From NCBI GenBank assembly GCA_021740995.1, contig JAIOYR010000003.1, positions 1 through 64,000 on the forward strand: a stretch of DNA of 64,000 nucleotides, in the 5' to 3' direction. Shown one piece after another: positions 46,816 through 55,576 of this stretch. The translations under genes were made by a program, and so were the position numbers. The DNA comes from Taibaiella sp. (lineage in GTDB: Bacteria > Bacteroidota > Bacteroidia > Chitinophagales > Chitinophagaceae). How positions within the stretch are numbered: the first letter of the stretch is position 1; the number at the start of each line of letters is the position of its first letter. The notes below the pieces were generated by a model. It saw only the letters and a list, made by a program, of their open reading frames with translations. It had not been told where the DNA came from and did no database searches.

Positions 46816-47808
46816 GTGCAGACTACGTTCGGAAAAGACGAATATTTATATTGGTATGAGACCATGCTGTTATTGCGCCGTTTCGAGGAAAAGGCGGGGC
46901 AGCTCTATGGTATGCAGAAAATACGAGGTTTTTGTCATCTATATATAGGACAGGAAGCCGTAGCTGCTGGAATCCAATCGGCGATACGCCCTGATGATAA
47001 TATGATTACTGCTTACCGCGATCATGGATTGGCAATTGCAAAGGGCATTACTTCGAAAGAGTGCATGGCTGAACTGTATGGTAAGGCCACCGGATGCACC
47101 AAGGGAAAGGGGGGCAGTATGCACTTCTTCTCTAAGGAAAAACGCTTTTTTGGCGGTCATGGTATAGTAGGAGGACAGATAGGGCTGGGGGCAGGGATTG
47201 CTTTTGCAGACAAGTACAATGGTTCAGACAGAGCTACAATCTGCATGTTTGGTGATGGTGCTGCCCGCCAGGGTATGCTGCACGAGACATTCAATATGGC
47301 TGTGTTGTGGCAGTTGCCTGTGGTCTTCATCTGCGAGAACAACTATTATGCAATGGGTACCTCTATTGAGCGCACCTCTAAGGTGCTGGATATATACCCC
47401 CTTGCGGATGCCTATGGTATGCCCGGAGATAGTGTAGATGGTATGAGCTGCGAAGAGGTGCACAGAGCTATAGAGCGAGCTGTGCGTCGTGCCCGCGAAG
47501 GTGGTGGCCCTACTTTTCTGGAAATAAAAACTTACCGTTATCGCGGACACTCTATGAGCGACCCGGCAAAATACAGAACCAAGGAAGAGCTGGAAGAGTA
47601 TAAGGAGAAAGACCCGATAAATGTAGTGCTCAAAACCATTCTGGAGAACAAGTATGCTACAGAAGAGCAGATAGAGCAAATAAATGAAAAAGTAAAAATG
47701 GAAGTAGACGAGTCGGTACAGTTTGCCGAAGAAAGCCCCTGGCCGGACGACAGCGAACTGTATAAGGATGTATATGTGGAAGATGATTATCCGTATATTA
47801 CAGACTAG
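46816..47808 (+). CDS. pdhA: Pyruvate dehydrogenase E1 component, alpha subunit
   Basis: 330 residues. Thiamine-diphosphate enzyme decarboxylating pyruvate. FCHLYIGQEAVAAG, the TPP motif FGDGAARQGMLHE ... CENNYYAMG, and the regulatory-loop YRYRGHSMSDPAKYRTKEE are seen. The start codon is GTG at 46816; the opening TTFGKDEYLYWYETMLLLRRFEEKAGQ fits the family with no upstream alternative. pdhB is not in the window; downstream is a TPR protein. Confidence 0.95.
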   Translation: MQTTFGKDEYLYWYETMLLLRRFEEKAGQLYGMQKIRGFCHLYIGQEAVAAGIQSAIRPDDNMITAYRDHGLAIAKGITSKECMAELYGKATGCTKGKGGSMHFFSKEKRFFGGHGIVGGQIGLGAGIAFADKYNGSDRATICMFGDGAARQGMLHETFNMAVLWQLPVVFICENNYYAMGTSIERTSKVLDIYPLADAYGMPGDSVDGMSCEEVHRAIERAVRRAREGGGPTFLEIKTYRYRGHSMSDPAKYRTKEELEEYKEKDPINVVLKTILENKYATEEQIEQINEKVKMEVDESVQFAEESPWPDDSELYKDVYVEDDYPYITD

Positions 47809-47875
47809 TCAGTTTCATATCCAATTCCCACTAAACACAAAAATATAAAATCAGTTATAACCACTTAAAACTATT

Positions 47876-48574
47876 ATGGCAAATTCAGCAAGAAATACCC
47901 CGGGAGCACCACCACCAGAAAACGTATATCCCGATACCAACCCGCTCGATAATGTGCAGGTGTTTTATGAGAAAAACAAAAAGATGCTTTCTACTGCTAC
48001 TACAGCAATACTCGTAATAGTTGTAGGTTATTTTGGATACATAAAAATGTATAAAGAGCCTAATGATGAAAAAGCGGGTTCTGCTATGTTCTGGGCTCAG
48101 ACTGCCTTTCAGGCAGACTCATTGAATATGGCACTAAACGGTGACGGCAAAAACATGGGTTTCACCAAACTTGCACAAAAATACAGCGGTACAAAGGCAG
48201 GCAATCTTTCTCATTACTACGAAGGTATTTGCTATTTGAAAATGGGTGACTATGCAAAAGCAATTACGTCATTAGGTGCATTTGATGGCAAAGGTACCAT
48301 GCTGGGTAGTCAGGCCGACGGTGCTATGGGGCTTGCTTATATGGAGTCGGGTAATGCGGCAAAAGCAATTGAGTGCTTCAAGAAAGCTACTTCTAATAAG
48401 GAAGATGAATTAGTTACTCCAATGTATTTGTATCATTTGGGTCTGGCTTACCAAACAGCCGGACAAGCTAATGAGGCAAAGGAAACATTCAAGCGCTTGC
48501 GCGATGAATACCCGCGTAGCCAGCAGGCGCGCGATATGGATAAAGAACTTGCCAAACTGGGTGAGCTAAACTAA
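47876..48574 (+). CDS. TPR-domain membrane-anchored protein (YfgM-like)
   Basis: 232 residues. A cytoplasmic head, one membrane helix (about residues 42-60, TATTAILVIVVGYFGYI), and a periplasmic tetratricopeptide domain with repeats such as YEGICYLKMGDYAKAITSL, GLAYMESGNAAKAIECF and GLAYQTAGQANEAKETF. The layout matches YfgM/TPR_21 proteins that work near the Sec translocon. Ends at a terminator. Confidence 0.82.
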   Translation: MANSARNTPGAPPPENVYPDTNPLDNVQVFYEKNKKMLSTATTAILVIVVGYFGYIKMYKEPNDEKAGSAMFWAQTAFQADSLNMALNGDGKNMGFTKLAQKYSGTKAGNLSHYYEGICYLKMGDYAKAITSLGAFDGKGTMLGSQADGAMGLAYMESGNAAKAIECFKKATSNKEDELVTPMYLYHLGLAYQTAGQANEAKETFKRLRDEYPRSQQARDMDKELAKLGELN

Positions 48575-48600
48575 GTAATAATTAAAGTCCTTTTTATATT

Positions 48601-48630
48601 CCCCTCTGCTATTGCAGGGGGGATTTTTTT
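48601..48630 (+). terminator. Terminator after the TPR gene
   Basis: CCCCTCTGC (48601-48609) pairs with GCAGGGGGG (48614-48622) with a G-T wobble, followed by seven T. Confidence 0.85.
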
Positions 48631-48704
48631 ATATCACGAACTCCCTTCAACCCATAACAGGCATGTCAGTAAGGTATGGAGTTTTCGTATAGCGCATCAG
48701 CGTT

Positions 48705-48787
48705 CAACCCATTTCAGGGTTGGTGTCTACTATTCTTGTTCCGCCGGTTGCGCCGGCGGCTATCCATATTCAAGCCCTCTGGGCTTG
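48705..48787. repeat. Three consecutive hairpins in an intergenic spacer
   Basis: CAACCC/GGGTTG (48705-48722), CCGCCGG/CCGGCGG (48741-48759) and CAAGCCC/GGGCTTG (48771-48787) follow each other with short linkers. No coding frame crosses them convincingly. The layout recalls intergenic repeats seen in other Bacteroidota; it may be a mobile palindromic element or a structured RNA. Confidence 0.7.
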
Positions 48788-48867
48788 CTTAAGTTAAGTT
48801 GGAATAACTAGCTCCTACAATCGCAATGCCACTGCATGTCCGAGTAGATAAGGGGGTATTGATGTTA

Positions 48868-50232
48868 TTAATCCAATCCATGCTCACAGACCAGATAAAT
48901 GAGTTGAGCCAAAGTAACTGCGCCTAACTTCAACTCCCGGTGGTTTACCATTTCAAATACATCGTTATCGGTGTGGTGGTAATCGAAGTATCGTTGAGAG
49001 TCGGGTATAAGGCCTGCTGCGGGTACTTTTAGTTTGTTGTGAATGGGGCTTATGTCTACACCGCCTTCTTCTTTCTCAAAGTCATAGACATTGTAGGGCA
49101 GGAAGAGTGGCGCATATTTGCGTATCTGGTTTTTTTGTGCTTCGGGCATGTCCAGCCCTATACCTCGCGGAGAGAAGCCTCCGGCGTCACTCTCTATTGC
49201 TAGAATATGGTTTTCCTTTTTTGAAATAGCAGAGTCTGAGTATGCCATGCCACCCTTATTGCCATTCTCCTCGTTCATAAACAAAACGGCCCGTATAGTA
49301 TAGCGGGGTTTGAAGCCCATAGCCTTAAACGCCCTTATCACTTCTATAGACTGCACGCAGCCAGCACCATCATCGTGTGCGCCTTCGCCGGCATCCCAGG
49401 AGTCCAGATGGCCGCCCACGGTAATTATGCGCTCAGGATTTTCGGTTCCTTTTATTTCACCGATGACATTGAAGGACGGGGCCAAACCCTCTTTCATGTG
49501 GCACTCAGAGGTCATGCGCGCCAGTACGCTGCCTTTTTTGCATGCGGCTTCCAGTGCATCGGCGGTCAGATTGCCAATGGCCATTTCGGGTAATTTCTTT
49601 ACAGAGTCGTCGTAGTGCATACTACCTGTGTGCGGGTAGTCGTCCATACCGGTAGACATAGAGCGGATGATAACACCCGCAGCGCCCCGCCGGGCAGCTA
49701 CATTCGGACTGTTCCACCGGTACATAACTGCATCGCTGTATCCTTCGAAGCTGTTCACGAAATCCTGCCTGAAGCGGTAGTTGAAGAACACGATTTTCCC
49801 TTTCACCTCCTTTTCGGGCAGTGTTTTATATTCGTCGAAGCTGTAGACCATAACTACAGCTGCCTCCAGTGGTTTGCCGTCTGTACCCTGGCTGTTGCCC
49901 AGTGAGAGCACAGGTACGCTTTTGTATTCTTTGCCCAGCTTCAGCTCCAGCGATTCCTTACCTCTGTGCCAGCGGGGTACATTTACGGGTTGTAGCCACA
50001 CCTTGTCGGCCCCGGCATCTTTCATAGCCTGCTCGCCCCATTTTACAGCCTTGGCTGCTGCCGGTGTGCCACTGAGCCGGTGTCCAACAGTTTTGCAGAG
50101 AACACGCAGATTTTCGTAGCAGGTACTGTGCAACATTACCTCATCAGATATTTTGCGAAACATCAGTGAGTCTTGCGCCTGAGATACCGATACACAGCAG
50201 ATAGCTGCGATAGTGAGTAGCTTTGATTTCAT
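48868..50232 (-). CDS. Secreted M28-family zinc aminopeptidase with PA domain
   Basis: 454 residues. A signal peptide (residues 1-19) precedes a peptidase M28 domain interrupted by a PA insert (about 120-230, GKIVFFNYRF, AAGVIIRSM). Zn ligands lie in GGHLDSWDAGEGAHDDGAG and the catalytic Glu in MNEENGNKGG. Probably periplasmic amino- or carboxypeptidase; closest in style to bacterial aminopeptidase Q-like proteins. It lies 26 bases after the conserved unknown gene on the same strand. Confidence 0.9.
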   Translation of the reverse strand: MKSKLLTIAAICCVSVSQAQDSLMFRKISDEVMLHSTCYENLRVLCKTVGHRLSGTPAAAKAVKWGEQAMKDAGADKVWLQPVNVPRWHRGKESLELKLGKEYKSVPVLSLGNSQGTDGKPLEAAVVMVYSFDEYKTLPEKEVKGKIVFFNYRFRQDFVNSFEGYSDAVMYRWNSPNVAARRGAAGVIIRSMSTGMDDYPHTGSMHYDDSVKKLPEMAIGNLTADALEAACKKGSVLARMTSECHMKEGLAPSFNVIGEIKGTENPERIITVGGHLDSWDAGEGAHDDGAGCVQSIEVIRAFKAMGFKPRYTIRAVLFMNEENGNKGGMAYSDSAISKKENHILAIESDAGGFSPRGIGLDMPEAQKNQIRKYAPLFLPYNVYDFEKEEGGVDISPIHNKLKVPAAGLIPDSQRYFDYHHTDNDVFEMVNHRELKLGAVTLAQLIYLVCEHGLD

Positions 50233-50258
50233 TTTTTATAGTTCAATATTTACAGAAT

Positions 50259-50804
50259 TTAGTCTTTTCCTGCCGCTCCTTTAAACTGGTGAATGGTTTC
50301 TTTGAACAGCACATTGAATGTGGTAAGAGAGCCATATATAGCAGTGATGTATTGTTGCAGTTCTACCTTTTCATCGTCCTCCATCACCTTGTGTGCGTTT
50401 ATTTTTTGCTCCATAACACGCAGCCGGTCGCGCACCATCACTATCTTGTGAAAGAAGGTTTCTATGGGTACTTCTTTAGATTGCAATGTAGGGTCGCCGG
50501 GTTTCAAAATCATATTGCCCCGCCGCCAGCGTGGACCTATTGGTACCATTTGGGTGTCGTGCAGTCGCTGGTCCAGTATGTTGCTTAGAGCCTGCTCTAT
50601 GTCGGCTATGGTTATGGTGTCGCTACCGCCCTCACCCTCAGCTGCTACCAGTGTTTTCAGGTCCGGATAGTCTTTGCTGATGCTTTTGGTACCTTGCTGC
50701 GACTTGAACCAGATAATATAAAACTCCATAGCTGTATCTACTACCACCCCTTTACCGAAATGTGGATGGTCTACCCTTGATCCTATTCCTAATTGCGCAC
50801 TCAT
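50259..50804 (-). CDS. Conserved protein with N-terminal Tudor-like (DUF3553-type) motif
   Basis: 181 residues. The opening GIGSRVDHPHFGKGVVVD resembles the small beta domain found in DUF3553 and at the UvrD C-terminus; the rest is helical (IEQALSNILDQRLHD, KIVMVRDRLRVMEQKI) with no known family. It may be a nucleic-acid or protein binder. It lies just upstream of the M28 peptidase gene and may be in an operon with it. Confidence 0.7.
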   Translation of the reverse strand: MSAQLGIGSRVDHPHFGKGVVVDTAMEFYIIWFKSQQGTKSISKDYPDLKTLVAAEGEGGSDTITIADIEQALSNILDQRLHDTQMVPIGPRWRRGNMILKPGDPTLQSKEVPIETFFHKIVMVRDRLRVMEQKINAHKVMEDDEKVELQQYITAIYGSLTTFNVLFKETIHQFKGAAGKD

Positions 50805-51061
50805 GAATTCGATAGATTGAGGCTACAATGTAAAGAAAAGAACGATTATTTTAAGGAAAAAAATAAGATAAATATGCGTGTGAGTTGCAGGGGTAGAGAG
50901 TATGCTAACAGTATTCCATGACGATGCGGGGCATCAAGATTAGAAAATCGCTTTAGATAGTTTACAACCTCGGGTTTGCTAAGTGTTTATTAACAATGTT
51001 TACAGAAATATCTCTTAGCTCCACCAGATCTATTACTTCCATGAAAAATCTGCTTTATTCG

Positions 51062-51069
51062 TATCTTTG
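51062..51069 (+). promoter_or_regulatory. -7 promoter element TATCTTTG of the second toxin-antitoxin pair
   Basis: A perfect TAnnTTTG 31 bases before the antitoxin ATG at 51101. Confidence 0.5.
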
Positions 51070-51100
51070 TTTTTTAGTTTGACACGTTAAAATTAGAATT

Positions 51101-51313
51101 ATGATTACTGTACATCCACAATATATAACAGATAGTGCCGGTGAAAAACTGGTAGTATTGCCGATTTCGGAATTCAGAAACATAATGGATCAAATTGAAG
51201 ATATAGAAGATGTACGTCTGTATGATGAGGCGAAAAAAAATGATACAGGTGAGCGCATACCGATGGAAGAAGTTTTTAACATGATTGAATCTAAACGTAA
51301 TAAAGCTAAGTAA
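51101..51313 (+). CDS. Type II antitoxin (Phd/YefM- or RelB-like)
   Basis: 70 residues. TVHPQYITDSAGEKLVVLPISEFRNIMDQIEDIEDVRLYDEA is the pattern of small Phd/YefM-like antitoxins, with an acidic helical middle and a basic tail. The stop and the toxin start overlap by one base (TAATG). Confidence 0.78.
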   Translation: MITVHPQYITDSAGEKLVVLPISEFRNIMDQIEDIEDVRLYDEAKKNDTGERIPMEEVFNMIESKRNKAK

Positions 51314-51567
51314 TGGTTTATTCTATACTATTTAGCAGAAATGCGGTTAAAGAGTTAGAAAAGATAAACGAGCCGTTTTACACTGGTGTTAAGAATGCTA
51401 TCGCAGCACTTTCCATAAACCCTCGCCCGGCGGGCTTCAAAAAATTGAAAGGTAGAAATAGTTACCGAATCAGAATAGGTAGCTACAGAGTGATCTATGA
51501 CATTATTGATAATGAATTAATTGTTGATGTAATTACATTAGGTCATAGAAAGGATGTTTACGATTAA
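51313..51567 (+). CDS. RelE-family mRNA-cleaving toxin
   Basis: 84 residues. RelE fold: ILFSRNAVKELEKIN, PAGFKKLKGRNSYRIRIGSYRVIYDI, and the end ITLGHRKDVYD. The Lys/Arg pattern (KKLKG, RIRIGSYR) is that of RelE ribosome-dependent mRNA nucleases. Translationally coupled to the antitoxin before it. Confidence 0.88.
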   Translation: MVYSILFSRNAVKELEKINEPFYTGVKNAIAALSINPRPAGFKKLKGRNSYRIRIGSYRVIYDIIDNELIVDVITLGHRKDVYD

Positions 51568-51638
51568 TTACAACCACATTGTTAGACATTCTTTCATCTT
51601 ACTTTGGGCTCTCGTAAGTTCAGAACACCCATCAGCTA

Positions 51639-51670
51639 TTGCGCTTATACCCTCCATAATCTTATCTTTG
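51639..51670 (+). promoter_or_regulatory. Promoter TTG-N21-TATCTTTG of the SDR gene
   Basis: TTG at 51639-51641 and TATCTTTG at 51663-51670 with a 21-base spacer, 13 bases before the ATG. Confidence 0.6.
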
Positions 51671-51683
51671 CCTTCTACATATC

Positions 51684-52499
51684 ATGGCATCGCTTCAAAA
51701 TAAAGTAGTAGTTATCACAGGTGGTTCATCAGGCATAGGTAAGGCGCTTGCCGATGCAGCATTGGCACAGGGTGCCAGAGTGGCTGTGTGTGCCCGAAAT
51801 CTGGATAAGCTGCAGGCATTGTTTTCACCATCTGCCAATCTGCTTTGTTGCCAGGCCGATGTGAGCCGGGAGGCTGATTGCAATACCTTTATAGATGCGG
51901 TGATAAATAAATGGGGTGGGGTAGATGTGCTCATCAATAATGCGGGTATCAGTATGCGTGCATTGTTTGAAGAGGCAGACCTGAGCGTTATCAGGGAACT
52001 GATGGATATAAACTTCTGGGGCACTGTATATTGTACCAAGCGCGCGCTGCCTGCCATCATGAAGAATAAGGGTGTGGTAGTAGGTATATCATCCATTGCC
52101 GGCTACCGGGGCTTGCCGGGACGTACCGGGTATTCAGCATCCAAGTTTGCCATGCAGGGTTTTCTGGAGTCGTTGCGTACAGAATTGTTGCATACCGGCA
52201 CACATGTTATGTGGGTATCGCCAGGCTTCACCGCATCTAATATCCGCAATGTGGCCCGTGTGGCAGATGGCGGTACTCAGGCAGAAACCCCGCTGGATGA
52301 AAGTAAACTAATGAGTGCAGCGCAGTGCGCCGCGATAATACTGGATGCAGTAGCTGCCAGAAAACGCAGTATAGTAATGACCACACAGGGCAAGCTGGCA
52401 GTATGGCTCAACAAGCTATTGCCCTCGCTTGCAGATAACATGGTGTACAAGCACTTCCTGAAAGAGCCGGATTCGCCTTTGAAAAAATATGAACAATAA
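51684..52499 (+). CDS. Short-chain dehydrogenase/reductase
   Basis: 271 residues. Rossmann motif TGGSSGIGKALA, NNAGIS, and catalytic YSASK. NAD(P)-dependent; substrate unknown. The C-terminal part has a hydrophobic stretch and ends in a charged tail, as in DltE/DHRS7-like SDRs. Short leader after its own promoter. Confidence 0.9.
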   Translation: MASLQNKVVVITGGSSGIGKALADAALAQGARVAVCARNLDKLQALFSPSANLLCCQADVSREADCNTFIDAVINKWGGVDVLINNAGISMRALFEEADLSVIRELMDINFWGTVYCTKRALPAIMKNKGVVVGISSIAGYRGLPGRTGYSASKFAMQGFLESLRTELLHTGTHVMWVSPGFTASNIRNVARVADGGTQAETPLDESKLMSAAQCAAIILDAVAARKRSIVMTTQGKLAVWLNKLLPSLADNMVYKHFLKEPDSPLKKYEQ

Positions 52500-52626
52500 C
52501 TTCATTTACCTGTAGTTAATGATTGTATTTGTTTCGTGTACAATAGTTGTCTTGCAACCTGTTTTACAATACTTTATTGGCTGATGTTACAATTTTTTCC
52601 AGTAACTTTAGGTATTAGTTTTTTCT

Positions 52627-54915
52627 ATGAATCTATTTCAAAAGGTGTGTGTATCAGCAGGTATTGTAATGGTACCTGTTATGGCAAGTGCACAGGAGTT
52701 TTACCAGCACGATACTACAGTGAAGGTAACTGCCTATGGCAACCCCATGCCGCTGGCATGGTGTGGTGGTTTCAATAATCCGCAGATATCTCAGGCCGAC
52801 CTTAACCGCGATGGGTTGCCTGATTTGGTGTTATTCGAGACAGGTCTCGGGGTAACAACCCTCCTGAATACGGGAATGGTGGGTGGTATGCCCAGATATA
52901 AGTTTGCACCGAAGTATGCGCTCAATTTTCCGCCTGCGTATAGCTATATGCTGCTGAAGGATTATAACTGCGATGGTATTGCCGACCTCTTTGATCGGGG
53001 CACAGATGGTTTCTCGGTTTACAAGGGGTATTACAATGCCGGTAATGAATTGTGCTTTTCATTTTACACCAACCTTTTTTATCACAACGATGCCTTCGCA
53101 GGTGGCGCAGCTAATGCCTACGTGAACCCGGGAGATATACCCGCCATTGAAGACGTGGATGGTGATGGCGACATCGACCTGGTTTCTTACTACATTACCG
53201 GAGGGTACATGTATTACTATCGCAATATGCGGATAGAAGATGGTTTGCCATGCGACAGTATTCGTATCAAGCTAAAAGACCGTTGCTGGGGCAAGGTATA
53301 TCAGGGGTTCAACCGGGAGCACCAGCTGGGGTACTCGTGCAACAATGCAGGTTTATCAAGGCCGGCAAGTAAAGTGACCCATTCCGGCAATTCTGTTTGC
53401 CTGTTCGATTGGGATATGGATGGCGACATAGACTATCTGGACGGTAATGTTTCGTTCAGCGAAATGACATTTCTTAAGAACGGCAAAGTAGAAAATGCAT
53501 ACCCGGTAGATACTATGGTTCAACAGGATACTCTATGGCAAACGGGCGGTAAAAAGGTAGTATTGCCTACGTGGCCGGCAGCATTCAACATAGATGCTAA
53601 TAATGATGGCAAAAAGGATCTGCTGATAGCGCCCAATGCAGGCAGCAGCTCTGAGAACTATAAGAATATATGGTATTATAAAAACAACTCTACAGCGGGT
53701 GCGCCTGACTGGCAATTTCAATCCGATTCGTTCCTAGTGGACAAAAGCATAGATTTGGGTACTGCCAGTTATCCTTTATTATTCGACTATGATAAAGATG
53801 GCAAATTGGATTTATTAGTTGGGTCAGATGGTTACCGTCAGTCATCAGGATTGCTCAGAAGCCGTATGTCTATGTACAAAAATACCAGCACACCGGGCAA
53901 TGGCTCATTTGCGCTTCAGTCTACCGACTTCATAAATATGAGTATACATAATTTCGAAGGGGCGGCACCCGCTGCAGGCGATGTAGATAACGATGGAAAA
54001 TCAGATCTGGTAGTAGGGCATACCAATGGTACGCTTTCTTATTTCAAAAATATGGCAGGCAGCGAAACTGTGCAGCCCGACTGGCAACTGAATCAGCTGG
54101 AGCTCAAAGACCAGACGGGTGCGGTGATAAATGTGGATGGAAACGCAGCCCCATTTATCTACGATATAGATAAAGACGGTAGGAAAGACCTGATAATAGG
54201 TAATGTATATGGGTTCATTCAGTATTACAGAAACGAGAGCACTACTGCAGGTGTTATAAACCTGAAACTGGTGAATCTGAAGTTGGGAGATGCAAAGTCT
54301 GACCCTTTGCAAAATTTCGGCAATTATGCTACTCCTTTTATAGGAAAAATCGACCCTAGCGACACTGACTACCTGCTTATGGGCAGCAATTCCGGCAACA
54401 TTTACAGATTTACAGGTTTTCAGACGGGCGATACCACTGCTAGCTACACTATGCTGGACGGGCAGTACTCCTACATAGATACCACTTTTAATATCTACAA
54501 TCATCCAGCAACCTTTTTTGGTATTTATGGTAACCGCCGCTCTTCTATAACGGTGGGCGATATAGATGGCAGTGGCAGCTATTCGCTGATAAAAGGTAGC
54601 GTAAGGGGTGGGCTGGAGTTTTATAAACGCAAAATATATGTGGCCAATACGCCCGATGTGAGCAAGGAATGCAAGGTGGTTATTTACCCCAACCCTGCCA
54701 ACAATTACCTTTCTGTTTCGTGGACAGGAATACCTGAAGGAGAGGTGCAGTTGAAAATAATAGATATGGCAGGCAGACAATGCACGTCAACTCTCCTCCC
54801 TGCTATACCAGGGCAAACAACATTGTCGGTCGGGAATCTGGCTGCAGGTGTGTATATCTGCATGTTGCAAAGTGGGGTATGTCGGTATTACAGCAAGTTT
54901 TCTATAGTGCGCTGA
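52627..54915 (+). CDS. FG-GAP/VCBS repeat protein with T9SS sorting domain
   Basis: 762 residues. A signal peptide (about 1-22) is followed by at least eight FG-GAP-like motifs of the form DxDxDGxxDLLxG (DLNRDGLPDLVLF, DVDGDGDIDLVSY, DANNDGKKDLLIA, DYDKDGKLDLLVG, DVDNDGKSDLVVG, DIDKDGRKDLIIG). These Ca2+-binding loops belong to a beta-propeller. The end (VVIYPNPANNYLSVSW, LAAGVYICML) is a T9SS type A sorting domain, so the protein is surface-exposed or released. Ligand unknown. Confidence 0.9.
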   Translation: MNLFQKVCVSAGIVMVPVMASAQEFYQHDTTVKVTAYGNPMPLAWCGGFNNPQISQADLNRDGLPDLVLFETGLGVTTLLNTGMVGGMPRYKFAPKYALNFPPAYSYMLLKDYNCDGIADLFDRGTDGFSVYKGYYNAGNELCFSFYTNLFYHNDAFAGGAANAYVNPGDIPAIEDVDGDGDIDLVSYYITGGYMYYYRNMRIEDGLPCDSIRIKLKDRCWGKVYQGFNREHQLGYSCNNAGLSRPASKVTHSGNSVCLFDWDMDGDIDYLDGNVSFSEMTFLKNGKVENAYPVDTMVQQDTLWQTGGKKVVLPTWPAAFNIDANNDGKKDLLIAPNAGSSSENYKNIWYYKNNSTAGAPDWQFQSDSFLVDKSIDLGTASYPLLFDYDKDGKLDLLVGSDGYRQSSGLLRSRMSMYKNTSTPGNGSFALQSTDFINMSIHNFEGAAPAAGDVDNDGKSDLVVGHTNGTLSYFKNMAGSETVQPDWQLNQLELKDQTGAVINVDGNAAPFIYDIDKDGRKDLIIGNVYGFIQYYRNESTTAGVINLKLVNLKLGDAKSDPLQNFGNYATPFIGKIDPSDTDYLLMGSNSGNIYRFTGFQTGDTTASYTMLDGQYSYIDTTFNIYNHPATFFGIYGNRRSSITVGDIDGSGSYSLIKGSVRGGLEFYKRKIYVANTPDVSKECKVVIYPNPANNYLSVSWTGIPEGEVQLKIIDMAGRQCTSTLLPAIPGQTTLSVGNLAAGVYICMLQSGVCRYYSKFSIVR

Positions 54916-55011
54916 TGTGTTTTTTTATCCTTTTTTTTGTTATTATTTGTTAAGGTTGTATGTAAGTGCCTTCATTTTGGAGGAAGCGGGATGTCAGTAT
55001 GCTATTATACT

Positions 55012-55019
55012 TATCTTTG
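55012..55019 (+). promoter_or_regulatory. -7 promoter element TATCTTTG of the DUF1573-ubiA pair
   Basis: A perfect TAnnTTTG 25 bases before the ATG of the DUF1573 gene. Confidence 0.5.
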
Positions 55020-55043
55020 CGATCTTAATTATCTACCAGACTG

Positions 55044-55571
55044 ATGGAAAAAAACTACCGGGCCATAATGCTTACTGTACTTACTCTTTCTGTATTTACT
55101 TTAGTAATTATAGAATTGACCGGGGTAAGCCGAAATGCACTTTTCAGAAGGTTCAGAGGTGGAGGCGAAGGTACTTTTTACAGCAAAGACGGCCAGATAT
55201 ACCATGGCGAGATATTTCCGGAGCAGACTCGTACCCGCAGCCAGCGGGTGGCAGAGATGCCCAAGACTACCATTCAGTTTTATGAAACTAAGTATAGCTT
55301 TGGTAAGCAGCCTTCCGGTAAAATATTAAAACATACCTTCCGATTCAAGAATACGGGGTTTTATCCGCTTATGATAGCCAAGACCGATGTAACCTGTGGT
55401 TGCACCGTACCCAACTATCCCGAACAACCAATAGCACCTGATAATGATGGCGAAATAACGGTGGTGTTTAATACTGCCGGTAAATCGGGTCACCAGCAGA
55501 AGAATATTATTGTACACGCCAATAGCTTGCCAGAGGCTACATCCATTGGAATAGAGGCCGATATAAACTAA
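55044..55571 (+). CDS. DUF1573 domain protein, membrane-anchored
   Basis: 175 residues. An N-terminal membrane anchor (about 8-27) is followed by the DUF1573 Ig-like domain with the characteristic DVTCGCTVPNYPEQPIAP, GEITVVFNTAGKSG and NIIVHANSLPEA. The CGC motif could be a redox or metal site. Function unknown though common in Bacteroidota. ubiA-like gene follows after 5 bases. Confidence 0.85.
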   Translation: MEKNYRAIMLTVLTLSVFTLVIIELTGVSRNALFRRFRGGGEGTFYSKDGQIYHGEIFPEQTRTRSQRVAEMPKTTIQFYETKYSFGKQPSGKILKHTFRFKNTGFYPLMIAKTDVTCGCTVPNYPEQPIAPDNDGEITVVFNTAGKSGHQQKNIIVHANSLPEATSIGIEADIN

Positions 55572-55576
55572 AACCG

